From the NCBI GenBank assembly GCA_001600355.1, contig BCJU01000002.1:496001-560000 (forward strand): a stretch of DNA of 64,000 nucleotides. Reading direction: 5' to 3'. Position 1 is the stretch's first letter. Every line of letters starts with the position of its first letter. The notes under the pieces are model-generated. The model saw only the letters and a list, made by a program, of their open reading frames with translations, was not told where the DNA came from and made no database searches. The position numbers and the translations under genes were made by a program. This DNA comes from Meira nashicola. Taxonomy: Eukaryota; Basidiomycota; Exobasidiomycetes; Exobasidiales; Brachybasidiaceae. Positions 29,701 to 39,168 of this stretch are shown in pieces.

Positions 29701-29900
29701 TGATTCCTAGAGAAGATGGAAAGTATGATACATCTGCAGGTCAAAATATGGCAACCATATCTGGACAAGAACGTAAAAGAAGAATTCAAAATGCTCTTGG
29801 AGGTCGTATTCGAGGTTTAGTGCCTAGAGAAGCTCGACCACCTACTTGGACACCTTCTACGAAAGGATGGCCTTCTTATAAATCATCCAATGAAGCTTAG
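26742..29900 (+). CDS. Mitochondrial aconitase fused to mitoribosomal protein mL40
   Basis: 1052 residues, intronless, from the ATG at 26742. Residues 1-35 form a presequence-like leader. About 40-815 is a full aconitase: TDSHTPNASGNG, Fe-S ligands in GSCTNSS and CGPCIG, SFNRNFKGRND, NYGEGSARE. It resembles fungal Aco2. A linker (820-865) includes QKRGYATSAARN, a match to the R-x-Y|A/S presequence cleavage motif. About 866-1052 resembles mL40 (yeast Mrpl28): RGWLLYQRQKRTEQKRDIEV, ACDSLKAEAPTLYERA, and a C-terminal PPTWTPSTKGWPSY. In S. pombe Aco2 is likewise fused to a mitoribosomal protein, but to bL21m. Fusion is seen directly; cleavage after import is inferred. Confidence 0.88.
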   Translation: MSMASLASRSGNGRALKCSSKSLFDATNSRRALATAAPPTFHPSRLPPYPKLLDNLATVRKVLDRPLTLSEKILYSHLISPQDTLASAGRDPTKIRGKMYLPLQVDRLAMQDASAQMALLQFMTCGLDRVSVPASIHCDHLIQAFEGAEADLKRSVASNKEVFEFLESASKKYGIEFWGPGSGIIHQIVLENYSAPGLLMLGTDSHTPNASGNGCLAIGVGGADAVDALTATPWELLAPKVLSIHLTGKLSPWCTPKDVILHLAGILTVRGGTGKILEYSGPGLASLEATGLATMANMGAEVGATTSAFAYTDEMGKYLTATGRDEVRRQAEGAAQRGYLSADEGVEYDERIEIDLSKLEPTLNGPATPDLSQTLSQFVQRAKDGSAEYPVELSAALIGSCTNSSYADMARCASLAEQAAARGMKVKTSFDVTPGSEQVRATCERDGIQDSLTKVGGRVLANACGPCIGQWDRKELQGEKNVILTSFNRNFKGRNDGNAETMNILASPEIVTAMAFAGRTDFNPMTDEIIAPDGKPFKFQPPQGKQLPSSGFAPGNIGYLPNAMPEPNPSTEVVIDPQSSRLEHLQPFSSPFEEGKLTGNYELPPMRCLMRIKGKCTTDAISAAGPWLRFKGHLTNISENTLIGATNGENEKVNVVRDFVGGEPEVSIPTLAKKLKAQDQPWMVVADHNYGEGSAREHAALQIRFYNGHLILARSIARIAETNLRKQGVVTLLFENEADYDRIAGGDQIETLNLTDLLKPNGDLSTKVMLRVTKFNDDGSVKETFDLPTKHSMSPAHLDWIRAGSALNLIRERAQSNAAPLTGNNKNANSPFASSGISQQKRGYATSAARNPNASGGAAVETASDPKFDSLRRIMFPQPISATKTVKEGVNDLMEEGRKNLQDALPYAKSAEVAEEVHDTIVRGWLLYQRQKRTEQKRDIEVKRAKMREACDSLKAEAPTLYERASYRVGLSKRHPEELNKLRKLGLIPREDGKYDTSAGQNMATISGQERKRRIQNALGGRIRGLVPREARPPTWTPSTKGWPSYKSSNEA

Positions 29901-29971
29901 ACAGCTTTAATAGATGCATCGTGTACTTTTATTCATCATTATCTCATACAAATACATGGTTTTTGTGTAGC

Positions 29972-31327
29972 TTAATTTTCGTCATGAGACCAAGCATGCA
30001 GCATCGCATCATAGAAAGAACAACTGTATACATGATCGGGAAGAGTGATTCCAATCGTTCTTCCACGATCCCAGTCACATCCATAAGCCAAGCTTTTGTG
30101 CTCATCGAATCGTGTTTGAATTGACATTTCTTGGGATGTTTGTTCTAAGTTTAAAATCTTGAAACCGTCATGCATACAACCAACGAGTAAAGTGTTTTGT
30201 TTTGTTGGATGCCATTTCAATCGCCAAATTCCTCCTCCAACATGTGTTTGTGAAATTGGTTTATTGGTTTGACGTGAATCCCATAATCGAACGTATTCAT
30301 CATAACTTCCAACGGCCCAAAGATGTTGTACAAGATGATGACTTTGTATCGATGTTACTCCACCTTCAAAAGATCTTTTATGTGAAAATGTTGGAGTACG
30401 TTCAACAATACATTTAGATTCATTTTCGTCATCAGAATCATCTTGATCAGTGATAGAAGGCATACGTAAATCCCAACCTTTTAATGTCAAATCATCACCT
30501 CCACTCCAAACGATTTGACCATTAGGTGACCAAGAATCAAAAGCGGCAATCCAAGCTTCATAATCATGTGCTTTCCAAGTTTCGATACCTGTTTGTTGTT
30601 GTCCTTCACTCTGTCTTGATGCTGCTTCCAAATCGTATATGTGTGCTAATGTACCATCACTTTGACTGATGATGGCTTTGGTATTTTGAGGCGATGATGT
30701 TGTTTGATTTCGATCTGACCAATCTAATGAAAGACATAAAGATTTATTTGAATTGATTTGAATGTGAATCGGATCACATAAACGTCCTTTATTATCGTGT
30801 GCAGTATCGTACGTATACAATGATAGTGTAGAATTTGCCAAAACTACGCCCAATCGATCTTTTGCACCGCTCATCCATTTCATATCCAAAATGGCAGCTG
30901 TTTCGAGCGTGTAAAGTGTGTTACTGTTATGAAAGTTTAAAATTCAGTACTCAGTCATGTGAATTCTGATTGTCCTCATCATATGACGTACATATCTATC
31001 CGCCCTTCATCATCATTCGGCCTTGCTTGCATTAATCGCAATGTTCCTTTTCGAGAGAATGGCGGAGCATTGACTTTTTCCTCTTCTTCTTCGTCATCTT
31101 CCTTTGATGCTCCATTCTCTGCCTCTATTTCATGTTGTTGAACTTGATATGTTCCCAATGCAAACAAGCCAGGAATTACAGGATGTGATTCAACGCTATC
31201 AGCACTTTGACCCGTAGAAGATGCATATAGAGACCGTGCTTTAAGACAAAAAGAGAGAGTGGGAAGATTCAATGAGCCTTTGTTCGCAATCCAATCATGC
31301 TAATCAATACTCACCATTAACAGTCAT
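29972..31327 (-). CDS. DPH7: Diphthamide biosynthesis protein Dph7 (WD40 methylesterase)
   Basis: Removes a methyl ester from the diphthine intermediate on elongation factor 2, before Dph6 amidation. Three exons: 31327-31315 (just MTVN plus one base), 31238-30992 and 30923-29972, joined in frame across introns of 76 and 68 bp. Diagnostic parts are SADSVESHPVIPGLFALGTYQV near the N-terminus, WKAHDYEAWIAAFDSW, VWSGGDDLTLKGWDLR, HVGGGIWRLKWHP, LLVGCMHDGFKI and SLAYGCDW. These are the WD40 blades of Dph7. An acidic loop (EEEEEKV) is inserted in blade 1. Confidence 0.9.
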
Positions 31328-31618
31328 GAATGCGTCAAGGATCGATGTCGTAAATGAAGAAGTTACATAGCCTATCTTGTCATTTCGGTTAAAGCCACTT
31401 TGCATTTCCGATAAAGTCACACTTTTTAGAAGATCCAAAAAATTGCTCCACGCCTACATTCACGTGTGCTTTAATGGGCGCGTTTTTGTTATGGATGGTT
31501 CTTCTTACCCAAATTGATTGATTGTAGCCATCACCTACAATTCATATGCGCAAATTGGAACAAGTGAAACATAACTTAAATCTTTATCAGCCAGTCAATC
31601 GCACACTTCATCATCATA

Positions 31619-31975
31619 ATGGCTCGTGTTACTGCACCAGAGTTAAAACGATATCTGGATAAAAAGATAATGGTAAACATTCAAGGAGGAAGGAGATTAC
31701 AAGGAGTTTTACGTGGGTTTGATGTTTTTCTCAATCTTGTGATTGATGAAAGTACAGAACTAGTTAAACCTGAAGGAAGTTCTGGAAATAAATGGCAAGA
31801 AGCAGCACATTGTGGAACAGTGGTAAGTAAAATAAAACAAAAGTGAAGACTTATTTCTTATTGCATAAATGCTAATCCCGACTCTCTCCTTCTTTTGTTC
31901 GTCTAGGTCGTTCGTGGAAATAGCGTCACTTCTCTAGAAGGATTGGAATCGATTAATACAAAGATAACGTCATAA
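31619..31975 (+). CDS. SNRPG: Small nuclear ribonucleoprotein SmG
   Basis: Core Sm-ring subunit of the spliceosomal snRNPs. Exon 1 is 31619-31822 and exon 2 is 31907-31975, joined in phase 0 across an 84 bp intron. The Sm1 motif (KRYLDKKIMVNIQGGRRLQGVLRGFDVFLNLVIDE) and Sm2 motif (VVRGNSVTSLEGLE) are complete; about 90 residues. Relative to yeast Smx2 it has a slightly longer loop (VKPEGSSGNKWQEAAHC) between the two motifs. Confidence 0.94.
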
Positions 31976-32265
31976 AACAGCACATACCCAACACTTCTTT
32001 CGACTGGTCAAAAAAATAGGTGATCTACGAGTCACACATGTATTTTTGTATTTTTAACATCGCATCAAATGGACTCATTCAGAGACGTATGAGAATGACA
32101 TCCGCTTGTGAAGAAGAGTGAATCGTCAACATTTCATTGTGCTAAAGGTTTTCCATTCCGATAGAATTTGTTACTGTCCAGCATAGATGTAGCATTAAGG
32201 AAAAGTAGAAAGATGGGGAGAGGTGTCCAATATATATCATTAAAGAGAATTCGTGCACGTTCCTG

Positions 32266-33057
32266 TCATTTACGCAATTGACGTTCTTCTTCTTCCTCTG
32301 CAGGTAATTGATCACCTTTTCCCTCCAAAGTTCCGTCTATTGCCGCTTTGAAGATCTTGTAAGCGCGATCAATGTCATCGTTCAGAACGATAACATCATG
32401 ATTTCCTTTACGTGCATATTCCAATTCGCTTGCAGCCATTGCTAACCTTTTTGTGATTGAATCTTCAGTTTCAGTTCCACGTCCTTCTAAACGTTTACGT
32501 AAATCACTGATAGAAGGAGGAGCAATAAAGATGAAAATTGGATGTAGATACGCATGATTTGCTTTGATCAATTTAACACCTTGAGTATCGATATCTAATA
32601 AAGCTCTTTTTTGTTTTTTGGTGATTGGATCTGGTTCACTAACATCTTTTACTGCTTTTGCTGAAGTACCATAATAATTTCCACCAAATTGTGCATATTC
32701 TAAAAACGCTCCTTCTGAGATTAATTGTTCAAATTTTTCACGAGTAACATAATGATATGAAACTCCTTCTGTTTCACCTTGTCTTGGAGATCGAGTAGTA
32801 TGACTTACGCTAAATCCAAACGAATCAGGTTCATCAGCAAATAGCCTTTTGATTAATGTACTCTTTCCTACACCTGATGGACCACACAATACAACCGGTT
32901 GCGTGGAAGGAGATCCGTTTATAGACATATTTACTTGAGAGCCTCGCAGTAGGATGGAATTTGTGTTTATGAAGCGATGAGAAGTGAGTTGCGAGAGGGA
33001 TGACGGGCGGTAGAATAAGGATCTGTTGGTAATCTTTGTCGCTCGCACTATCAACAT
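32266..33057 (-). CDS. GUK1: Guanylate kinase, with possible mitochondrial leader from an upstream start
   Basis: Phosphorylates GMP/dGMP to GDP/dGDP. The core begins at the ATG at 32928: P-loop GPSGVGKST, SVSHTTRSPRQGE, GVSYHYVTREKFEQLI, YYGTSAKAV, LLDIDTQGVK and lid-region RLEGRGTETEDSI; about 220 residues, normal. An in-frame ATG at 33057 adds 43 residues (MLIVRATKITNRSLFYRPSS...), rich in Arg/Ser and free of Asp/Glu, which looks like a mitochondrial presequence. Leaky scanning or two transcripts could make both forms; the downstream ATG alone gives the cytosolic enzyme. Intronless. Divergent from nothing close: the next gene (NOL10) lies on the same strand. Confidence 0.9.
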   Translation of the reverse strand: MLIVRATKITNRSLFYRPSSLSQLTSHRFINTNSILLRGSQVNMSINGSPSTQPVVLCGPSGVGKSTLIKRLFADEPDSFGFSVSHTTRSPRQGETEGVSYHYVTREKFEQLISEGAFLEYAQFGGNYYGTSAKAVKDVSEPDPITKKQKRALLDIDTQGVKLIKANHAYLHPIFIFIAPPSISDLRKRLEGRGTETEDSITKRLAMAASELEYARKGNHDVIVLNDDIDRAYKIFKAAIDGTLEGKGDQLPAEEEEERQLRK

Positions 33058-33273
33058 AAAGTCATGAACAAAGGCAGACAGCAAGATGGTGATTGTAGGT
33101 CGTAACTGTTTACACAAAAAAGAACACGCTCATGCATGGTACAGCTTCTCAAACTTAAACTTTTTTTACATGTCGCGCTAGTGCTTTACAGACCCTAACA
33201 TTTTGAAGTCAGTTTTGGAATATAGTCATCATTACAATTTGTATGTGGTATAAAGTACAATTGAGAATTTTCT

Positions 33274-35748
33274 TTAATTCTTTCTTCCTTGCATAACATT
33301 TCTACTAGCACTTCTATTCGGTTTACGACGTTTATCACGACCAAATCTCTGTTCATGTTCCAACGCATCAACTCCAACACCTTGTTCTTTTCCTGCTCCA
33401 CGGCTAAGTCCTTTTCCGAAAGATTCTGAAGTACCACTTTCACTTTTCTTTCCTTTCTTTCCGGACTTGCCCTTACGTTCTTCTTCTTGTTCAGCAATCG
33501 CTGCTGCATCTGCATTGGCTGAAGGTGTCCACGTAAATGATTTACCTCCCCGACCACTTTCTTCGTCATCATCTTCATCGAAACCTTCAAATGCTTCGTC
33601 GTTTGTCTTACTTGCTCGTGCACGTTCGCCAAACGATCTTTTCTTCTGAAAGTATCCTGAGCCGCGTTCTCCGTTGAATTCATCTTCATCGACCGGTCTA
33701 GCTCCACGTTGTGCTCGATCTTGTCTCTCAATGTCCACCCTTCTCTTGTTGATATGATTACGAGGATCAAATTGTCCCAAGTCTCCTTCATCGTCACTAT
33801 CATCGCTGCTACTACCATCATCATCATCATCTTTTTGATCTTCTTGATCTGGATCCAATGATTCTCGATCGCTTTCCATATCTTCCTCTTCAACAGCTGT
33901 AAGTTTACGAGGTCCTCGTTCGGAAGATGATGCACCTGTATCCTTTGCATTTTGTTTGTTTCGAACTGTACTTGGATTGAGTAAGGCAAATTCTCTACTA
34001 CTCTCATCAACTTCATATTCTGGATTGGTAAACAATTCCTTGAAACGATCATCAGACAAAAGTGTTGGCTTTTCGGCCTTTTGATCACTTCTACTCTTCT
34101 CCTTCTTTTCGTTTTGTTTACCGACCTTTTCTGCCAATTCTCTATTAACTCGAATACCTTCCAATTCTTTCTCATTTCTTCTTCTACGTGCAACATCTTT
34201 TGGATCTTCACGAATACGACTTTCAGCCATCTTTTCCAATTTCTTTTTGATCGCTCTTTCACGTGCATCTTCATATGCTGTCGGATTATTGATCAAACGT
34301 GCTTTATCGTATAAAGCCAAAGACATAAAGAAACCATGCATATAAGGTCGTAGAACTTGTGAACCAATAAGATGCGAAAGACCCAGACGATCCAATTCTG
34401 CTTGATCGACAAATTTGAAATCTTCGTATGTTCCCTTTCCGGATCCTAAACCTTCTCCATCTGCTTCATCTGTCAAAACATCCAAGAAGCTACACCACTT
34501 CGGTGCAACGCCAAGATCAGGAACATACCAAGCATTGCATCGTGTTGCTTCATTAGCAGACATGATCAAACCTGTACCTGGCATATGATGAACATCATTT
34601 ATATCTCCTGCATGTGCATTAGGCGTGATTGTGACCATATTCTCATTTGGCGTATTGGCAGACCATACTTTGATCACCTTTGCATCTGCTGATAAGACTT
34701 TCTTATCCCCACCTCCCGTTTCGCTTGTGGCCAATGTACTGCGAGTGGACGTATCACTTGGCCAGCTGATACTCTTGATTGGCAAACCGAATCCTTGATC
34801 TTTTGTTGAATAAGGCTTGTCCATCCGTAGATCATATAGGAGCACATGTCCCGTATTAGTACCTGCTGCGATGTGTAATCCATCTGCTGAACTGCCCAAT
34901 GCTGTCACGCTGAGGGATGACATTGCTTCGGTCAACAATGCCGATTCTTCAGTAGCATCTCCTGCTCCATAAACACCTGGAAGTCCACGTCTTGCACTTA
35001 TTAAAGCCGCATCCAAGACATCCCTAGTGGCAATATTTAGCCTTCCCACATTCGATCGGCTACGAGCATCCCATAATTCAACTCCTCCTCTGTTCAATCC
35101 ACCTTCTACACCAAAAGCGCAAAGACCATGTGCCGGATTAATATTGACTGCATTCACACCCAAGACCTCTTCTGGAAGCGTGAAAGGAGCCATGAATCTA
35201 CCTTGATCTAAATTGAGCCTATAAACTTCATTTCCGGCTGCACCTATCAATGCTGTTGCTGTACTAAAGTGATAATCAAGTGCTCGACCAAATTTGGGAA
35301 TACGCAATCGAGCATGATGTCCACCTTGAGCATGCAATTCAACCGTTCGATCGTTTTGAACGTGTAAAGACTTTGTCCAGTCATCTGATAACATTACGAA
35401 ATCCACATTTTCTGCATCTGTATGACGTTCAAATTTTAATGAAAGTTGTTCACATTCCCAAACACGTATTTGTGGTTTATATGTTCCTGTTGCGATTATA
35501 CTTTGACCATCTTTTGTAGTTTTAATTTTATTAGATGCTTCTGGAAATTCAAAGTCTTGTACTAATTCAATCTTTGAAAGTTCCTCATTGATTGAAGATG
35601 CGACTTTTTTACGTGGCCTTCGTTTATTTGTACTTCCATGCCTTCGTAATAAATCAGGTAATGATGATGAATTATAGGTTGAATCTCCTGCCGAACCTGA
35701 TCCTCCACCAGATACGTTGTACACCCTTGCCGGTTCACCGACTGCCAT
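33274..35748 (-). CDS. ENP2: Nucleolar WD40 protein Enp2/NOL10
   Basis: Required for 40S subunit assembly in the nucleolus. 824 residues from the ATG at 35748, no intron. Conserved N-terminal WD region: ELIQ-like IELVQDFEFPEASNKIKTTKDGQ, ATGTYKPQIRVWE, LSLKFERHTDAENV, and HDIN-type AHAGDINDVHHMPG. The NUC153 motif (LFTNPEYEVDESSREFALLNPS) follows at about residues 575-600, then an acidic Asp/Ser stretch and a Lys/Arg-rich tail. The order and length match Enp2. A long minus-strand open frame at 33195-34274 is only its shadow. Confidence 0.93.
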   Translation of the reverse strand: MAVGEPARVYNVSGGGSGSAGDSTYNSSSLPDLLRRHGSTNKRRPRKKVASSINEELSKIELVQDFEFPEASNKIKTTKDGQSIIATGTYKPQIRVWECEQLSLKFERHTDAENVDFVMLSDDWTKSLHVQNDRTVELHAQGGHHARLRIPKFGRALDYHFSTATALIGAAGNEVYRLNLDQGRFMAPFTLPEEVLGVNAVNINPAHGLCAFGVEGGLNRGGVELWDARSRSNVGRLNIATRDVLDAALISARRGLPGVYGAGDATEESALLTEAMSSLSVTALGSSADGLHIAAGTNTGHVLLYDLRMDKPYSTKDQGFGLPIKSISWPSDTSTRSTLATSETGGGDKKVLSADAKVIKVWSANTPNENMVTITPNAHAGDINDVHHMPGTGLIMSANEATRCNAWYVPDLGVAPKWCSFLDVLTDEADGEGLGSGKGTYEDFKFVDQAELDRLGLSHLIGSQVLRPYMHGFFMSLALYDKARLINNPTAYEDARERAIKKKLEKMAESRIREDPKDVARRRRNEKELEGIRVNRELAEKVGKQNEKKEKSRSDQKAEKPTLLSDDRFKELFTNPEYEVDESSREFALLNPSTVRNKQNAKDTGASSSERGPRKLTAVEEEDMESDRESLDPDQEDQKDDDDDGSSSDDSDDEGDLGQFDPRNHINKRRVDIERQDRAQRGARPVDEDEFNGERGSGYFQKKRSFGERARASKTNDEAFEGFDEDDDEESGRGGKSFTWTPSANADAAAIAEQEEERKGKSGKKGKKSESGTSESFGKGLSRGAGKEQGVGVDALEHEQRFGRDKRRKPNRSASRNVMQGRKN

Positions 35749-36022
35749 CTTGTAGCAAATTGGATTGCGTGATGATGGTATCACTTAAGAAGTGTAGGGA
35801 GCAAAACACATATTCTACACTTCCTCTTCATGCATAAATATTCTAAGCTATAAAAATTCCAAAAAATTTTGTTCACGTGTATGCATGAGGTGCGGGAGAG
35901 TGCTGGGGCTAAGGAACGCGTATGTGAGAGGCCTGTGACACGAAATGATTAAGCCCCTCATTGTCAGATAAACTTGTACAATCACCATCACAAAAAAGGA
36001 AAGTCACAAAGGGACACCAAGC

Positions 36023-36399
36023 ATGTCCACTTCGGCAGATAGGACGTATGAAGAACAAAATGATGCATCACTAAACAAGTTATTTGATAAAGTGAAGGCA
36101 TTGGTGAGTATATATACAAACATCTAGTCTATATGAGGAGCATACAGCTGACATACAAGACCAACACTCATCACTTGCAGAGAGGCGTAACAACGGATAT
36201 ATATAATGATGCAGAATCACAGACGCAAGGATTGCTGGGAGATGCATCGGAAGGATTTGATAATTTCGCAGCAAGGTTATCTAATACAAGTTCAAGGTTT
36301 ACAAGACAGGTAGTCAATGGAGGGAGAGGAAGTCGAATGATCTTGTATATTGTAGGCGGATTCGTTGGACTACTGGTGCTTTACAGAATATTGTTTTGA
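36023..36399 (+). CDS. SFT1: Golgi SNARE Sft1 (Bet1-like, GS15)
   Basis: Qc-SNARE for retrograde traffic within the Golgi. Exon 1 is 36023-36103, exon 2 is 36181-36399, joined in phase 0 (KVKAL|RGVTTDIYNDAE) across a 77 bp intron. The 99-residue product has the start NDASLNKLFDKVKAL, the Sft1-type TTDIYNDAESQ, TSSRFTRQVVNGG and a C-terminal membrane anchor ILYIVGGFVGLLVLYRILF. Size and layout fit Sft1/BET1L; Bet1 itself is the alternative. It is divergent from ENP2 across 274 bp. Confidence 0.85.
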
Positions 36400-36561
36400 A
36401 CAACTTTTCGACTCTGTTTTTGTATGTACACTATCTCTATCAATCTCAATCACTCAAATCTACTCTTTTGTTTTGGATCTGTCTATAAACGTCAAATTGA
36501 TACTCTGAATCATACTTCATACAATGCCCAAAACCATGATTTGAATTGCTGTTGCGCAAAT

Positions 36562-36918
36562 CTATGCGATCACTTTGCCTTCTTTCACTTCCTTGCCTGT
36601 CTTTTTAATCTTTTCCAAAACTGTTTCATATGGAGCTGTTCCTTTGACAGTGACCAATTGGTTTTCGAGAGAAACGTCAAAAGTATCAACACCTGGCGTG
36701 AGGGATGTTAAACATCAGCATAATCTCATTACAGTATGACCGAAATCCAATCACTCACCCTCCAGCTTACTCAACACTCTTGTCACAGCACCCGAACAAC
36801 CAGAGCAAGTCATTTTTACGTTAAATTGATATTCATGAATGTCCTAGTAATGTTGAAAGAGTGTGTTAGAAGGATCTATCATGATCTTCTTTTTTCGCTT
36901 CTTTTAACTTACACTCAT
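36562..36918 (-). CDS. ATX1: Copper chaperone Atx1
   Basis: Cytosolic carrier passing Cu(I) to the Golgi copper ATPase. Three small exons hide this gene from simple open-frame scans: 36918-36913 (Met-Ser), 36843-36759 and 36692-36562, with introns of 69 and 66 bp. The 73-residue product has the metal site MTCSGCSGAV (MxCxxC), VLSKLEGVDTFDVSLENQLVTVKG and the C-terminal KIKKTGKEVKEGKVIA, the Lys-rich face Atx1 uses to dock. It converges with SFT1; their 3' ends are only about 160 bp apart. Confidence 0.92.
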
Positions 36919-36944
36919 GTTGATGTTGGTAATTCGATTTGTGG

Positions 36945-36945
36945 G

Positions 36946-36984
<39 letters not shown>
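36945..36984. repeat. (GAT)13 microsatellite
   Basis: About 40 bp of TGATGATG repeats just upstream of the ATX1 start, so in its 5' UTR or promoter. Length changes there could affect expression, which is inference. Confidence 0.9.
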
Positions 36985-36985
<1 letters not shown>

Positions 36986-37982
36986 AGAATAAACTTTTTT
37001 TGTACGTACTTTCGTTGACTTCTACATATGTGTATCTTGCTTGCGTACGTGTTTAACTCCGGGGATAAAAGAAACGCGCCGACCGAACGCTGTGGCACTA
37101 GACTACATACATACATTTGCACCATAAATAAGTATGTATGTACATAGCGCACCGATTATGTTGTCTGCTTATTTAATCTATTGTACCTACGACCAACAAC
37201 AGAGTTCTGATGAAAATGTCGATGCGGACTTGTCCAATGTGTTACTGAATTCTATCCGACGGGTATGGCATCGACCGGTCAGCGAATGTGAGTAACAGGC
37301 TAAGTGATATTGATCGATGTATGCTACTGTCTAGCCTGCAGAAGGTATTGCTTCCTGCTCTGTCATTTTCGATATAGTTCTTTGGATGATCATAACTTCA
37401 TCGGCCATGATACGTTTCATCCCATTGGACAGACGACGCTCTTACAGGATGTGCACGCTGGCAGGGCAGGGCAGGCAGGCTTGTTTAGAAGGAGAATTAG
37501 ATTTTGCCTGTTTCATTGGATGGGCCAGTGAGTGTTGAATTTGGTACTGTCGGATGAACCGGATCAGCAACAAGGTTGATGGGTATCGATTGACGATGGC
37601 ATATAGCCCACCAGTAAGCTCAGCTTGGGCTTGTTTGTAGGGAGATTGATTTTGCCATTGGTACATTGGTTGGGACAAAAAGTGTTCCATCGGATACTGT
37701 CGGATGGACTGTATGAGTGGTAAGATTGATGGTTGTCAGTTGACGAAAAGCATATAGCCCATCAGTAAGCTCAAGTTGAAGTTTGTTTGAAGTTCTACAT
37801 GCAGAAGCTAATCGCATGAACGAAAGTCAATAAAAGGCGGCCGCGCATCCCCAACTTCTCTTTCCTTCCCGCCATCATTAAAAATCATCCTTTTTTTGAG
37901 ACACCGTTCACTCGAACTTCACTTAGCTTTACCGCACACTTCATTACCATCTTCTTTTGTCACCAGACTTCATCTTCCAAAC

Positions 37983-38999
37983 ATGTTCAACTTCATTTCT
38001 CACGACGTGATCCTTCAAATCTGCGATGCAGTCAACTTTATGTATCGCAAAGTTCAAGACTCCTTCAAAGTCGCTTCAAAACCATTTGCTACACAAGAAA
38101 CCAACGCAAACGCAACAGTTCCAAAACAACAAGACTTGCCAGATTCGTTCCCAAAAAGTACAGCAGACAAGATGCTCGTACAATTTGTTGCGCTTTCCAT
38201 CAAAGTTCAAGCAACAATCAAATTCGTTNACCATGAANCGAACAAGCTTACGATTTNGGATCGAGTAGGCAATCTGAACTCTCTGTGCAAGGTAATTGGT
38301 GACCAATCGATCTGTTTGGCAATCAACTACATGAAAATCAAGCAATTCTTGTTGGGTTCCAACGCAATGGGTTTGANCTACACAACAAACTCATCTTCGA
38401 AGGAGAATACAACATCTTTGTGCAAAAGCATTCCTTCTTTTCTCGCTTCTTTCGCTGTTTGGTATCAAGGTTTCATCAAGTGTGATCAAGTACACCATTT
38501 GCTCTTGTCGTACGATCAATGTATGCGCATTTCTGTTGATCAATTCCAGCAAGCCGATATGAAACCTCAACGTCCAATCATCATTACCAAAAGTGGAGAA
38601 CGCGTCAATCATGAAACCGGTCTGATCGTTGCCGGTCAAGCAGGAGCAAATTGTCAAAATGCACAATCAAGCAATCAGAGTAAGTACAATGAATCAACAT
38701 TCGCCAATCAACTAACATTTGTCAAACAGCCAGCATTCGCCAATCAACCAGCATTCGCCAATCAACCAACATTCGCCAATCAATCAGCATTCGATAATCA
38801 ATCAACATTCACCAATCAGTCAACATTCGCCAATCGACTAACATTTGTCAAACAGCCAACATTCGCCAATCAATCAACACTTGCCAATCATCCAGCATTC
38901 GCCAATCAATCAGCATTCGCCAATCAATCAGCATTCGCCAATCAATCAGCATTCGCCATTCAATCAACATTCGACAATCAGCCAGCATTCGCCAATTAA
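37983..38999 (+). CDS. Element-borne protein with hexapeptide repeats, copy B
   Basis: Homolog of the minus-strand gene at 14177-15178; 338 residues from the ATG at 37983. The N-terminal 230 residues are mostly identical to copy A, with codon-multiple indels only. The C-terminal tract has more AFANQS-type units than copy A and ends at 38999. Four unresolved bases give unknown residues. The same AGA|GTAAGT donor precedes the repeats, and plausible acceptors (TTCCAG, ATTCAG) lie near 39040-39060, so the repeats may instead be an intron. No known domain. Confidence 0.6.
   Translation: MFNFISHDVILQICDAVNFMYRKVQDSFKVASKPFATQETNANATVPKQQDLPDSFPKSTADKMLVQFVALSIKVQATIKFVXHEXNKLTIXDRVGNLNSLCKVIGDQSICLAINYMKIKQFLLGSNAMGLXYTTNSSSKENTTSLCKSIPSFLASFAVWYQGFIKCDQVHHLLLSYDQCMRISVDQFQQADMKPQRPIIITKSGERVNHETGLIVAGQAGANCQNAQSSNQSKYNESTFANQLTFVKQPAFANQPAFANQPTFANQSAFDNQSTFTNQSTFANRLTFVKQPTFANQSTLANHPAFANQSAFANQSAFANQSAFAIQSTFDNQPAFAN
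38695..38998 (+). repeat. 18 bp tandem repeats (copy B)
   Basis: About 17 units near CAATCAGCATTCGCCAAT, including an internal block duplication that contains a distinct unit (ACTAACATTTGTCAAACAG) twice, at about 38720 and 38837. The block copy suggests unequal exchange. Confidence 0.8.
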
Positions 39000-39168
39000 T
39001 CAACAATCACCAACTACCGACATTCGATAAGTCAACATCTTTTCCAGCCCGCTATTCAGTATCAAGACTTCTACAATCATCAACGGTCTTCGTTTTGGTC
39101 AAGTCTACTTTAACCTAGCTGAGTACATCTGAATATCATTCGTTGGTTTGAACTGTTAACTCACGGAG

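Noticed and set aside
33195..34274. Long minus-strand open frame of about 359 codons
   Set aside because: It overlaps the ENP2/NOL10 C-terminal coding region in another frame; its Lys/Met-rich composition is a by-product of acidic codons, and the ENP2 frame has clear homology.
36424..36711. 95-codon plus-strand open frame
   Set aside because: It is antisense to the spliced ATX1 gene, whose protein matches the family exactly.
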